Origin: an uncultured Pseudogracilibacillus sp.
Lineage (GTDB): Bacteria > Bacillota > Bacilli > Bacillales > Amphibacillaceae
Reading direction: 5' to 3'
DNA length: 46,101 bases
Assembly (NCBI GenBank): GCA_937974845.1
Contig: CALJVC010000138.1
Span: 1-46,101, forward strand
Below are positions 32,344-40,826 of this stretch, piece after piece (position 1 is the first letter of the stretch; each line of letters starts with the position of its first letter). The position numbers and the translations under genes are program-made. Under the pieces are notes generated by a model. It saw only the letters and a program-made list of their open reading frames with translations. It had not been told where the DNA came from and ran no database searches.

Positions 32344-33015
32344 CAATAATGGCGTTAGGAGGGAAACGAACACCGCGCTAACAATCATGGCAATGGTACT
32401 ACTTGAACCTTCTATTTCACTCCGCTCAAAGGCCTGGCCAGTACCGATAGCATGGGATGCTGAGCCAAAACCTACTCCACGGGCTACTTCGTTACGGATA
32501 CGAAACAATCGAAAGAGAAAAGGGCCAAATAAAGCACCTGTCAAGCCGGCAATGATGACAAGAACCGCCGCTAACGAACTGATCCCCCCTAAACTTTGGC
32601 TAATCTCCATAGCTACTGGTGTCGTGACTGATTTCGGTAGCAAAGAATATAATAAAACATCTTCTAAATTAGCTATCTTAGCAAAAAGGAAACCTGTCAG
32701 TACTCCAATGATCGAACCGACAAAACTACCGACTAGAATAGGAAAGGCAAGTTGCTTTAATAAATGCCGTTGTTCATAAAGGGGATAAGCTAGGGCGACA
32801 ACCGCTGGCCCTAGAAAAAAATGAATCCACTTACCACCAATCATATACGTTTCGTAACTAATCTTAGCTAGGCTTAAGACAAGTACGATGATGATTAGGG
32901 CTACCGTTATAGGTAAGAGCAATGGAGTTTTATATTTTTCGAACAATTTCCTTCCTATGATATAACTCACGACCGTTCCTACAATCCCCGCAATAGCAAT
33001 CCCTAGCTTAACCAT
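32329..33015 (-). CDS. lrgB: LrgB/CidB-family membrane protein
   Basis: The 228-residue protein has about six or seven helices and the LrgB family signatures (SLLPKSVTTPVAMEISQSLG and VGFGSASHAIGTGQAFE). LrgAB/CidAB-type pairs act as holin- and antiholin-like or metabolite (pyruvate) transport systems in Bacillus and Staphylococcus. It overlaps lrgA by eight bases. Its stop codon is inside the terminator hairpin of yutJ on the other strand. Confidence 0.92.
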   Translation of the reverse strand: MVKLGIAIAGIVGTVVSYIIGRKLFEKYKTPLLLPITVALIIIVLVLSLAKISYETYMIGGKWIHFFLGPAVVALAYPLYEQRHLLKQLAFPILVGSFVGSIIGVLTGFLFAKIANLEDVLLYSLLPKSVTTPVAMEISQSLGGISSLAAVLVIIAGLTGALFGPFLFRLFRIRNEVARGVGFGSASHAIGTGQAFERSEIEGSSSTIAMIVSAVFVSLLTPLLIKIL

Positions 33016-33382
33016 ATTTCGATTCCTTCCTTACCGCTAACTTTTCTGTCACATAACTACTAACCCAGAGAACGATTAAACTACTTACAACAGTAATAAC
33101 CACGAGAGAAAAACCTTTCCCAAATAATAGATCAAAGTAATTCATAATCCCCACCGTCGCCGGAATAAAAAAGAGAATTAGATGCTTCGTCATCCACTGT
33201 GCCCCTTCTCGTATAAAAGCTTCCGGAAGAAGACGAAAATATAAGCAAAGAAAGAGCAAGACTAAACCAATCACACTACCTGGAATCGCTAATTGAAGCC
33301 ATTGTTCCAACCAAGTGCCAACTAGGAAGAATAAATATAAGAGGCCTATTTGCAGACAAATGGTAAATGCACGTCGGATCAT
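33008..33382 (-). CDS. lrgA: LrgA/CidA-family holin-like protein
   Basis: The 124-residue protein has four hydrophobic segments and the CidA/LrgA pattern (FFLVGTWLEQWLQLAIPGSV, then IGLVLLFLCLYF and FFIPATVGIMNYFDLL). It forms holin-like oligomers with the partner LrgB in known systems. The ATG was chosen because AGGAG lies seven bases before it. An upstream in-frame TTG sits at the end of the preceding methyltransferase gene. It lies 23 bases after that gene and overlaps lrgB, so the three are one operon. Confidence 0.9.
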   Translation of the reverse strand: MIRRAFTICLQIGLLYLFFLVGTWLEQWLQLAIPGSVIGLVLLFLCLYFRLLPEAFIREGAQWMTKHLILFFIPATVGIMNYFDLLFGKGFSLVVITVVSSLIVLWVSSYVTEKLAVRKESKYG

Positions 33383-33405
33383 TTTCCCTCTCCTAGCTCC
33401 TTTCT

Positions 33406-34014
33406 TCAATCTGCTCGTAAACGATAAATTTCAAAGCGACCATAGGATCCGTGATCACCATTTTTTACTTTTATTTTATTAATGAGCTCAAAAGGAGTAT
33501 GGTTGCGTAAAAAATGGATATAGTCATTTAAAGGATAGTATAAAATAATTTCCATCGTCCTAGGTTCCTGCTTAAAGGACGCCAAAATATTTCCTACTAC
33601 CTTCTTAAAAATCGTAACAGAAAAAGGGTTAAAAAAGAAAAAGGTGTTGTACTCCCTAGGAATCTCGTATTGCTCCGCTAGGGCAAATTCAAAGCGTAAG
33701 GGGGCAGTAAGGTGGGTATGATGACGCAAATAAATCTCTTCATTAACCAGCGCCTCTTCAAAGGTTGTCGCATGGGCTTCGATTCCCTTCACCGGGATAT
33801 CGAAACGGTTATGAATATAAAAGACGACCCGTCCCCTACCACAACCGAAATCAATCACCTGATCCCCTTCTTGAAAAGTATACACTTCAAACAATTGATC
33901 CAAAGCCTCATAGGGTGTAGCTTCATAACGATTGTACCTTTGGGCTTCCTTTCCCCATTCTCGTAAACCTACCGTTCGTATGGATAGTTTGCGATCATAG
34001 ATTCTTTCTGTCAA
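33406..34014 (-). CDS. SAM-dependent methyltransferase of unknown substrate
   Basis: The 202-residue protein has a class I methyltransferase fold, with motif I VIDFGCGRGRVVFYI (about residues 53-67) and the acidic residue after strand 2 in VKGIEAHATTFEEA. Then comes a notable FFFFNPFSVTIFKKVVGNIL with an NPF in the motif-IV position. The N-P-F/Y pattern also occurs in enzymes that methylate amino groups of nucleic acid bases or glutamine side chains, but no substrate-specific domain is visible. Start TTG with weak upstream AGGAG. It is the first gene of a unit with lrgAB. No function is assigned beyond methyl transfer. Confidence 0.75.
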   Translation of the reverse strand: MTERIYDRKLSIRTVGLREWGKEAQRYNRYEATPYEALDQLFEVYTFQEGDQVIDFGCGRGRVVFYIHNRFDIPVKGIEAHATTFEEALVNEEIYLRHHTHLTAPLRFEFALAEQYEIPREYNTFFFFNPFSVTIFKKVVGNILASFKQEPRTMEIILYYPLNDYIHFLRNHTPFELINKIKVKNGDHGSYGRFEIYRLRAD

Positions 34015-34053
34015 ATCACTTCGAACTCCTATCTCTAATAATCGATGCTTCCT

Positions 34054-34062
34054 ATTATACCA
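34054..34062 (-). promoter_or_regulatory. Extended -10 promoter of the methyltransferase-lrgAB operon
   Basis: The minus strand reads TGGTATAAT, a perfect -10 with TGN extension, about 40 bases before the methyltransferase start. No good -35 is present. Confidence 0.55.
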
Positions 34063-34181
34063 TTACATAAAAAAACAAGAAATACCTTACAAGCTGCACA
34101 AAGATAGGAATAAATTGTAATAAGACCTTATTAAACCCTTTTATTTCCATTTTGTCATGCCGGCTTGTAGTTTACAGTAAT

Positions 34182-34223
34182 AAAAAACAGTTGTGCTAAC
34201 GATAAGCCTTAAGCACAACTGTT
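34182..34223 (-). terminator. Terminator after htpG
   Basis: AACAGTTGTGCT and AGCACAACTGTT form a 12-bp stem, followed on the minus strand by six T. It begins about 18 bases after the htpG stop. Confidence 0.85.
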
Positions 34224-34240
34224 TCTTTCAAATAAACTTA

Positions 34241-36127
34241 CTAACCTTGCATTAATTTCGTAATATCCTTTGAAAAGCTAATCGGATCTTCTATCGGTAA
34301 ACCTTCGATCAGCATTGCTTGGTGATAAAGTAGATTCGTATAAGTTTCTAACTTCTCTTCATCGTTTTCAAAAGCTTCAACTAATACCGGGAACACTTCG
34401 TGATCTGTATTGACTTCTAATATTTTCTCGGCCTTAAGCTGTCCGCTATCAGGCATTTGTTGTAATACCTTCTCCATTTCTAACGATAGGTCGCCTTTCG
34501 TAGAGAAGCAAACCGGATGGCTCCGGAGCCGTTTGGAAAGCACGACATCCTTTACCTTTCCGTCTAAAATTTCTTTCATTTTTTCAAAAAGCCCTTGATA
34601 GGATTCGGCTTCTTTTTGCTTCTTTTCCTTCTCTTCTTCTGTCTCCAAATCTAAATCTTCGCTCGCGACGTTTTTAAATTCCTTCCCATCGTAGGTCTGC
34701 ATCATTTGAATCGCAAATTCATCAATATCGTCATCGAAGTACAATATTTCATAACCTTTTTCTGCTACCATTTCCGTCTGTGGTAATTGACTGATTCGAG
34801 AAATGGAATCCCCTGTAGCATAAAAAATATATTTTTGATCCTCTTTCATCCGTTCTACATACTCTTTTAAACTTACTAACTTTTTCTCCGTTGAAGAGTA
34901 GAAAAGTAATAAATCTTGTAATACATCTTTATGGGCTCCGAAGTCATTATATACACCAAACTTTAATTGGCGCCCGAAAACTTTATAAAACTTCTCGTAA
35001 CTTTCTCGGTCTTTTTTCAACATAGACTCTAGTTCCGATTTAATTCGGCGAGTTAAGTTCCGTTCGATGACCTTAAGCTGGCGATCATGCTGTAACATTT
35101 CTCGGGAAATATTTAAGGAAAGATCCTCAGAGTCTACCATTCCTTTAACAAAACTAAAGTAATCCGGAAGAAGCTCTGGAGCCTTTTCCATAATAAGGAC
35201 GCCATTTGCATACAGTTCTAAGCCCTTTTCATATTCTTTAGAATAGTAGTCGAAGGGCATTGTTTCCGGTATGTATAAGATTGCATGGTAACGAACCGTT
35301 CCGTCGACACTCGTATGGATATAACGCAACGGTTGATCGAAACCATACTGCTTTTCCCGATAGAAATTTTCATAATCTTCCTTCGTGAGCTCACTCCGTT
35401 GCTTGCGCCAAATTGGAACCATACTATTGATTATCTCTTCTTCGATATACGACTCTGTTTCCTCTTCATTGTCTTCCTTTGGACGATATTTCGTGACATC
35501 CATTTTAATCGGATAACGAATAAAGTCGGAATATTTCTTTATAATTTGACGGAGGCGGTACTCCTCAAGGAATTCACTGTATTTTTCCTCCTCCGAATCT
35601 TCCTTCAGATAGAGAGTAATAGAAGTGCCGACCTCTTCCTTTTCCGTCGGTTCTATAATATAACCGTCCGCTCCTTCAGAAGTCCACTTATAGGCATCCT
35701 CGGAACCGTAGGCCTTCGTTTCTACGACGACCTTGTCCGCTACCATAAAAGCAGCATAAAAACCGACACCAAACTGACCAATAATATCAAAATCTTCTTC
35801 TAATTCAACTTCAGATTTAAAAGCTAGTGAACCACTTTTAGCAATTGTCCCAAGATTTTCTTCTAGCTCCTCCGCCGTCATACCAATTCCGGTATCCTTA
35901 ACAATTAATGTCCGTTCCTCCTTGTTCGGGATTACTTTGATATAATAGTCTTCCCGATTGAAGGAAGCATCCTCATCCATCAACGTTTTATAATAAACTT
36001 TATCGATTGCATCGCTAGCATTAGAAATTAATTCACGTAAAAAGACTTCTTTTTGTGAATAAATAGAATGAATCATCAAGTCAAGCAACCGCTTCGATTC
36101 AGCTTGAAACTCTTTCTTTACAGCCAT
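34241..36127 (-). CDS. htpG: Hsp90-family chaperone HtpG
   Basis: HtpG is the bacterial Hsp90, a homodimeric ATP-driven chaperone. The 628-residue protein has the GHKL ATPase domain (ELISNASDAIDKV, KDTGIGMTAEEL, GQFGVGFYAAFMVADKV). The middle domain has the catalytic-loop arginine segment LSLNISREMLQHDRQ, and a C-terminal dimerisation domain follows. It matches the B. subtilis length (about 626). The region IDDDIDEFAIQMMQTYDGKEFKNV is typical. Strong GGAGGAGG ribosome binding site. Single gene, divergent from the ycnK-like regulator. Confidence 0.97.
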   Translation of the reverse strand: MAVKKEFQAESKRLLDLMIHSIYSQKEVFLRELISNASDAIDKVYYKTLMDEDASFNREDYYIKVIPNKEERTLIVKDTGIGMTAEELEENLGTIAKSGSLAFKSEVELEEDFDIIGQFGVGFYAAFMVADKVVVETKAYGSEDAYKWTSEGADGYIIEPTEKEEVGTSITLYLKEDSEEEKYSEFLEEYRLRQIIKKYSDFIRYPIKMDVTKYRPKEDNEEETESYIEEEIINSMVPIWRKQRSELTKEDYENFYREKQYGFDQPLRYIHTSVDGTVRYHAILYIPETMPFDYYSKEYEKGLELYANGVLIMEKAPELLPDYFSFVKGMVDSEDLSLNISREMLQHDRQLKVIERNLTRRIKSELESMLKKDRESYEKFYKVFGRQLKFGVYNDFGAHKDVLQDLLLFYSSTEKKLVSLKEYVERMKEDQKYIFYATGDSISRISQLPQTEMVAEKGYEILYFDDDIDEFAIQMMQTYDGKEFKNVASEDLDLETEEEKEKKQKEAESYQGLFEKMKEILDGKVKDVVLSKRLRSHPVCFSTKGDLSLEMEKVLQQMPDSGQLKAEKILEVNTDHEVFPVLVEAFENDEEKLETYTNLLYHQAMLIEGLPIEDPISFSKDITKLMQG

Positions 36128-36315
36128 TGATTCGCTCCTCCTCCATACATTTTTACACTAAATATAATTTTAATTTTTAAAAGTAAAAATTCAACCCTTA
36201 CGTTTTTACTAAGCATAGAAGAAAAGAAGACAAAAGATCTAACAAGAAACTAGGTCAAAGGACAGGGAGCTTCTTATATTTCTCATTTAGAATCCTCCCA
36301 AGATGTGTTATGATA

Positions 36316-36337
36316 TGATTATATATGTTTGATTATA
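36316..36337 (+). promoter_or_regulatory. Direct repeat upstream of ycnK, candidate operator
   Basis: TGATTATA occurs twice, 14 bases apart start to start (36316 and 36330), and the wider stretch has a TGTTAT...ATAACA dyad. It lies in the A/T-rich promoter region about 25-45 bases before the ycnK ATG. A role as an autoregulatory or copper-responsive site is inferred. Confidence 0.4.
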
Positions 36338-36361
36338 ACATTCGTTAAGGGAGGGTTCGCG

Positions 36362-36928
36362 ATGTTACGAATCGAGCGAATCGAAAGAATAAAAGAAATA
36401 GTTTCTAAGAAAAAAAATGTTAAAATTTCTGAACTTAGCAAAGAATTAAAGGTATCGGAAATGACGATTCATCGCGATGTGAAACAACTGGTCGATGAAG
36501 GCTTTGTCGTGAAAACCTTCGGTGGCATCTCCCTTGCACAAACACCAACTATACAAAATCATGAGCACCACCGGGACAAATGTAGTTTATGTCATCGGCC
36601 TGTGAACGACCGCTTCGCCTACCAACTGATTTTAACTAACGATCATATTGAACGTACTTGCTGTGCTCACTGTGGGATTCTCCGTCAACTCCAGTTACAA
36701 GATCAGGTCGTGAAGGCAATTACTTATGATTTTTTTACGGGAACTACAATCAGCGCCCACGTTGCCTATTTTGTGATGGACCCCTCAGTGCAGATCACTT
36801 GTTGCCAACCACAAATCCTCGTCTTCGACTCCAAGGATAATGCCGATAAGTTTGTTAAAGGCTTCTCAGGCAAAGTACATAATTATCATGAGATGCTCGA
36901 TATGATGAAGGAGTTTCTAAAATGTTGA
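36362..36928 (+). CDS. ycnK: YcnK-type copper-responsive regulator (DeoR HTH + NosL-like domain)
   Basis: The 188-residue protein has an N-terminal DeoR-type winged helix (RIERIERIKEIVSKKKN, then ISELSKELKVSEMTIHRDV). A C-terminal domain of about 110 residues resembles the copper-binding protein NosL. It includes C74/C77 (CSLCHRPV), then CCAHC at 100-104, giving a C-x22-C-x3-C (TRASH-like) metal site, and ends DSKDNADKFVKGFSGKVHNY. The NosL PMGYG segment is replaced by CC (147-148). B. subtilis YcnK has the same architecture and represses the ycnJ copper-uptake operon. The ATG was chosen because GGGAGGG lies just before it. No ycnJ or ycnI follows here; a YtkA-like lipoprotein does. Confidence 0.87.
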   Translation: MLRIERIERIKEIVSKKKNVKISELSKELKVSEMTIHRDVKQLVDEGFVVKTFGGISLAQTPTIQNHEHHRDKCSLCHRPVNDRFAYQLILTNDHIERTCCAHCGILRQLQLQDQVVKAITYDFFTGTTISAHVAYFVMDPSVQITCCQPQILVFDSKDNADKFVKGFSGKVHNYHEMLDMMKEFLKC

Positions 36929-37195
36929 CGAAAACAAGAGGGGGATAAGGCTTAGAAGGGCTTATATAGGTTTGAACGAAAAGCAGACGATCGATATTCA
37001 CGAATTTTAATCACCCTTCCGAGCAATCGATGCTTTCCCAGCGGTTCGATGAATCTTTTTAATTGACCTAGAAAGAAATATGGTAAAAGCTTATAGTAGG
37101 TTAGAACAAAGAAGAAGGAACAAGGAAAGTCGTTCCATTGTGAAACTTCCACTCTAATCTGCTCATTTATTATCAATTACAGGGAGGATCTTTCA
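36929..37195. other. Intergenic gap between ycnK and the lipoprotein gene
   Basis: This 267-base gap shows no convincing gene, terminator or promoter. Frames across it lack ribosome binding sites. It holds several ATCGAT-type words and ends with the lipoprotein ribosome binding site GGGAGG. Whether the lipoprotein is read from ycnK or its own promoter cannot be settled by eye. Confidence 0.4.
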
Positions 37196-37588
37196 ATGCG
37201 TAAATTTTTCCTAACATTAGTAGCCCTAGGTATCCTTGGCTTCACCGTAGCCTGTGGCGGGGACAATTCGAGTAGCGTCGATGACTTTATCATTCCTGAA
37301 GTAGAGTTTACAGTACCTGAAACGGCTGAAGTAGGCGAGCCCGTGGAACTCCATGCCGTCGTAACCTACGATGATGAAATGGTAACGGATGCTCGAGTTG
37401 TCTTTGAAATTTGGGAAATTGAAGACGAAGATTTAGAACATAGTGAAAAGTTCGATGCAGAGAACCATGGCGATGGTACATACACTATTGAATATACCTT
37501 TGAAGAAGCAGGTACCTATGAAATGTATGCCCACACCGACGCCAAAGATATTCACATCATGCCGAAAAAGCAAATTGTAATCGAATAA
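37196..37588 (+). CDS. YtkA-like lipoprotein, possible copper-related
   Basis: The 130-residue precursor has a signal peptide with lipobox TVAC (about residues 17-20), so it is lipid-anchored outside the membrane. The mature part is an Ig-like beta domain like the YtkA/FixH group: VEFTVPETAEVGEPVELHAV, then VTYDDEMVTDARVVFEIW, YTFEEAGTYEMYAHT. The end carries H, H-I-M and M residues (AHTDAKDIHIMPKKQ), a pattern like periplasmic copper-binding sites. It is strongly acidic. It follows the YcnK-like regulator, supporting a role in copper or oxidase biogenesis, but copper binding is inferred. Confidence 0.7.
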   Translation: MRKFFLTLVALGILGFTVACGGDNSSSVDDFIIPEVEFTVPETAEVGEPVELHAVVTYDDEMVTDARVVFEIWEIEDEDLEHSEKFDAENHGDGTYTIEYTFEEAGTYEMYAHTDAKDIHIMPKKQIVIE

Positions 37589-37596
37589 AGAGATTA

Positions 37597-37640
37597 AAAA
37601 TCCGGAAGCAAGGAGGAATCATCCTGCTTCCGGATTTTAC
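37597..37640. terminator. Bidirectional terminator between the lipoprotein and the monooxygenase
   Basis: AAAATCCGGAAGCA and TGCTTCCGGATTTT form a perfect 14-bp stem with T-rich or A-rich flanks, placed between the stops of two convergent genes. Confidence 0.85.
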
Positions 37641-38648
37641 TTATACTTCACCATCGAATAGTTCCGCAATGATTTCTAAAGAACGTAACCTTGCATCTAA
37701 ATCGTAAATCGGCGAGCTAATCATTAATTCATCCGCTTCGGTTCTTTCTAACAAGGCATCGATTTTCTTAGCAATCGTCTCTTTGCTACCGATTAACGTC
37801 GTTTGTGGATTAAGGGACCGAGTAAATAAAGCCTCCTCATAAGCTGTAAATTGTTCTTCCTTCGGTGGTTGAAACTTCGATGATATCCCCTGTGCTAAGT
37901 GCAAAAACATTTTCTTTAAAGAAGAGCTAATATAATTCGCTTCCTCATCAGTATCGGCAGCGATTATATTCACCGTAACCATCGCCCTCGACTCAGTCAA
38001 TACTTCCGAAGGCGTAAACTGTTCCCGATAAAGGGCGATAGCCTCATCTAATAATTTAGGAGCAAAATGACTCGCAAAGGAAAACGGTAAGCCTAAACTC
38101 GCTGCTAAACGAGCGCTATAGTCGCTAGAACCTAATAACCAGATAGGAATATGCGTTAAGCCAGCACCTGGAATAGCCTTAATCAAAGCTTTTTCATCTG
38201 CCTCAAAATAAGAACGTAATTCGGCTAATAGTTCAGGAAAGGTTTCCCCCTCACCATGTAAGGTTCTTCGGAGCGCATAGGCTGTCGCTTGATCTGTACC
38301 TGGAGCCCGACCGATTCCAAGATCAATTCGATTAGGAAATAGTGTCTCTAACGTTCCGTACTGTTCAGCCACAATTAAAGGTGCATGGTTCGGTAACATG
38401 ACACCACCGGAGCCAACCCGAATTCTTTCTGTATTTTCAGCTACGTGACCAATCAAAATCGATGTAGCCGAGCTAGCAACTCCTGGCATATTATGATGTT
38501 CTGCCAGCCAAAATCGATAAAAACCTAATGCTTCTGCTTTTTTAGCAACTTGTAACATATCTTCTAAAGCCCGTCGTTCATCCTGAGTCTCATTAACTAA
38601 GGCTAGCTCTAGAATTGAAAAAGGTACGCCTCGATAAGTCCTGTTCAT
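37641..38648 (-). CDS. LLM-class flavin-dependent monooxygenase, YceB-like
   Basis: The 335-residue protein is a luciferase-like TIM-barrel enzyme that uses FMNH2 to oxidise an organic substrate. It has PFSILELALVNE at the N-terminus, FYRFWLAEHHNMPGVASSA (the LAEHH motif), RIRVGSGGVMLPNHAPL and DLGIGRAPGTD. These match the MsnO8/YceB-type subgroup common in Bacillus. The ATG was chosen after AGGTGAT; an in-frame TTG one codon earlier is possible. The substrate is unknown. It stands alone; no flavin reductase is adjacent. Confidence 0.85.
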   Translation of the reverse strand: MNRTYRGVPFSILELALVNETQDERRALEDMLQVAKKAEALGFYRFWLAEHHNMPGVASSATSILIGHVAENTERIRVGSGGVMLPNHAPLIVAEQYGTLETLFPNRIDLGIGRAPGTDQATAYALRRTLHGEGETFPELLAELRSYFEADEKALIKAIPGAGLTHIPIWLLGSSDYSARLAASLGLPFSFASHFAPKLLDEAIALYREQFTPSEVLTESRAMVTVNIIAADTDEEANYISSSLKKMFLHLAQGISSKFQPPKEEQFTAYEEALFTRSLNPQTTLIGSKETIAKKIDALLERTEADELMISSPIYDLDARLRSLEIIAELFDGEV

Positions 38649-38651
38649 CAA

Positions 38652-38963
38652 TTATCACCTAACTCTAAACTTTTACACTTTAACCATTTTAGTACATTAG
38701 TAAAAAACAAACAAGAACTAATGATTACTCGTATTTCTTAAGTAATTAAAACATAAATTACAAATAGTCCCTTTTATGTTTTATCGACTAAATTTTTCCT
38801 ACGTTTAGTAAGATGAATCGATAAAGTTTTTTCATCGTATATAGCTTTCTTCATCTCATTAATGCCGTTTTAGCATGATTCTTATACTTTTATTAGATTA
38901 ATAGCTTTTTCAGCTGTCTACGACTTTACCATTCAAAAATAGCTGTTATGATAATAGATAGGG
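38652..38963. other. A/T-rich divergent promoter region
   Basis: The 312-base gap between the divergent monooxygenase and glutamate-synthase-like genes has no coding frame with a ribosome binding site. Near its left end a TAAAAT -10 with weak TTGTTT 17 bases upstream may serve the monooxygenase. Near its right end lies the promoter listed at 38925. The middle (about 38720-38900) is A/T-rich, and I see no clear structure in it. Confidence 0.5.
38925..38952 (+). promoter_or_regulatory. Candidate promoter of the glutamate-synthase-like gene
   Basis: TTTACC and TATGAT are 16 bases apart, immediately before the AGGGGTGAT ribosome binding site, so the leader would be very short. Confidence 0.4.
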
Positions 38964-40775
38964 GTGATTGAACTGACTATATTAATGGAAATTGTGAAGA
39001 TGTTGCCACTGATTCTATTCTATGGACTCATTATTTTAATCATTTTTTTATTCATTAAAGATAAATATCAAAAACAACACGCTATTTTAAAAACCCATCC
39101 GATTTTAGGTAGGTTGCGTTACATTTTTGAAATGGTAGGACCAGAATTTAGACAATATTGGTTTTTAAACGATAAAGAAGGACGTCCTGTGGATCGCGAT
39201 ACAATGGAAACCATAGCTAAAGCTGGTAAGTATGCGAATACGGTCATCGGCTTTGGTTCAAAAAAAGACTTCTCACAAACTAGCTTTTACTTAACCAACT
39301 CTATGTTTCCATTGAACGTAGACGAATTAAACGTCGATAACCGCCAATTAATCCAATCTTACACTTATCAAATCATCAACGAGTCTTTAACGAAACGAAA
39401 GGAAAAACGAAATCCCGCCGTCTTAAAGCCATGGCATCTAACAGATGAGGATGCTATTGTAATTGGCCCCGAGAGAAAACATCCCTTCCGTGTCAAAGGC
39501 TTGATTGGAATTTCCGCTATGAGTTACGGTGCCCTATCTAAAAGTGCTGTTAAAGCTTTAGCCCAGGGAGTAGCGATTAGTGGAGGTAGCTACATGAATA
39601 CTGGAGAAGGAAGTATCTCTCGCTACCATCTATCCCGGGTATATGAGGTTATCGACCCCGACCAGGAACTAATGGATCGCCTAAGTGAAAAAATTGTCCA
39701 ATACGTTTCAGAGCATCCTAATAGTTCTAACTTTGATTTAGAGGAACGTTTCGGTAAACGTATTATGTTTCACGTCGATACGTTAGTCGAACAAGGTGTC
39801 CTTAAAGAAAAAAGAGCGGACTTAATTTTCCAAATCGGCTCCGGACTTTTCGGTGCGCGGAAGAATGATGAATATTGCGAAGAAACTTTCTTAAAAAATG
39901 CCCTGCGGCCAGAAGTTAAAGCAATTGAATTAAAACTAGCGCAAGGGGCAAAGGTGCGCGGTGGAAAATTACCGAAGGAAAAAATTACCGAGGAAATTGC
40001 GAAAATCCGCGGTATCGGTATGGATAAAGATATAGAAAGTCCTAACCGCTTCCCTCTATTCCACGATATGGAAGGACTCTTCCATTGGATTACCCACTGG
40101 CAAGATATTACGGGTAAACCCGTCGGTATTAAAGTCGTTGCTGGGGATAATAACTCCTTTGAAGAAATCGCCCGTTACATGAAAGAGACTGGAAAACATC
40201 CAGACTTTATTTCCATCGACGGGGCAGAAGGGGGAACCGGAGCTACCTATCAAGAAATGGCGGATGTCTTGGGACTACCGATTTTCTCAGGAATCCATAT
40301 TCTCGATCAAACCTTGAAAAAGCATGGCGTACGCGACAAAGTAAAAATCTTTGCTTCCGGTATGTTAGCGACTGCTGACAAAATGGCTATTGCTCTATCC
40401 CTTGGTGCGGACTTAATTTACGTAGCGCGGGCAGCAATGAATACCGTCGGTTGTATCAACGCTGCAAAATGTCATACTAACCTTTGTCCAGTTGGTATTA
40501 CTTCACACCTACCACATTTAGAAGCTGGACTCGTCGTTGAGGAAAAGCGATTCCGTACGGCCAACTATTTACGAACAATGCGGGAAGGCCTATACATGTT
40601 GGGAGCCTCTTGCGGAATTGATTCACCTACGAAATTTAGTAAGGAACATGTAGCAATTCGCGAAGCTAATAATGATGTTCACAAAGTAGAAGATTTCGTA
40701 CCGCTCCAAGCAACTAAGACACAACAAGTGAAGATGGACGAAACAACACAAAGACAGGAAAAATTTATTAGTTAA
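38964..40775 (+). CDS. FMN-binding glutamate-synthase-family protein (YerD-like) with insertion
   Basis: The protein (603 residues from GTG) has one N-terminal membrane helix (about 12-31) and then a domain homologous to the FMN/3Fe-4S part of glutamate synthase. It has ISAMSYGALSKSAVKALAQG, NTGEGS, the KLAQGAK segment, SIDGAEGGTGATY, and a C-x5-C-x4-C cluster motif at 497/503/508 (CINAAKCHTNLC). No glutaminase domain is present. About 62 extra residues (224-285) lie between YHLS and DLIFQIG, where YerD-type proteins have none that I recall. The start is uncertain: the ribosome binding site AGGGGTGAT fits a start near 38973 (CTG) better than the GTG it overlaps; the next ATG is 38985. Function unknown. 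Confidence 0.82.
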   Translation: MIELTILMEIVKMLPLILFYGLIILIIFLFIKDKYQKQHAILKTHPILGRLRYIFEMVGPEFRQYWFLNDKEGRPVDRDTMETIAKAGKYANTVIGFGSKKDFSQTSFYLTNSMFPLNVDELNVDNRQLIQSYTYQIINESLTKRKEKRNPAVLKPWHLTDEDAIVIGPERKHPFRVKGLIGISAMSYGALSKSAVKALAQGVAISGGSYMNTGEGSISRYHLSRVYEVIDPDQELMDRLSEKIVQYVSEHPNSSNFDLEERFGKRIMFHVDTLVEQGVLKEKRADLIFQIGSGLFGARKNDEYCEETFLKNALRPEVKAIELKLAQGAKVRGGKLPKEKITEEIAKIRGIGMDKDIESPNRFPLFHDMEGLFHWITHWQDITGKPVGIKVVAGDNNSFEEIARYMKETGKHPDFISIDGAEGGTGATYQEMADVLGLPIFSGIHILDQTLKKHGVRDKVKIFASGMLATADKMAIALSLGADLIYVARAAMNTVGCINAAKCHTNLCPVGITSHLPHLEAGLVVEEKRFRTANYLRTMREGLYMLGASCGIDSPTKFSKEHVAIREANNDVHKVEDFVPLQATKTQQVKMDETTQRQEKFIS

Positions 40776-40782
40776 ATAAAAA

Positions 40783-40826
40783 ACAAGATTACCTTTCTCT
40801 ACTTTGGAGTAAAGGTAATCTTTTTT
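40783..40826. terminator. Bidirectional terminator after the glutamate-synthase-like gene
   Basis: AAGATTACCTTT and AAAGGTAATCTT form a 12-bp stem with T-run on the right and A-run on the left, between the stops of two convergent genes. Confidence 0.85.

Noticed and set aside
36952..37176. Minus-strand frame of 74 codons between ycnK and the lipoprotein gene
   Set aside because: It would start with TTG without a ribosome binding site, and the translation resembles no protein family I know.
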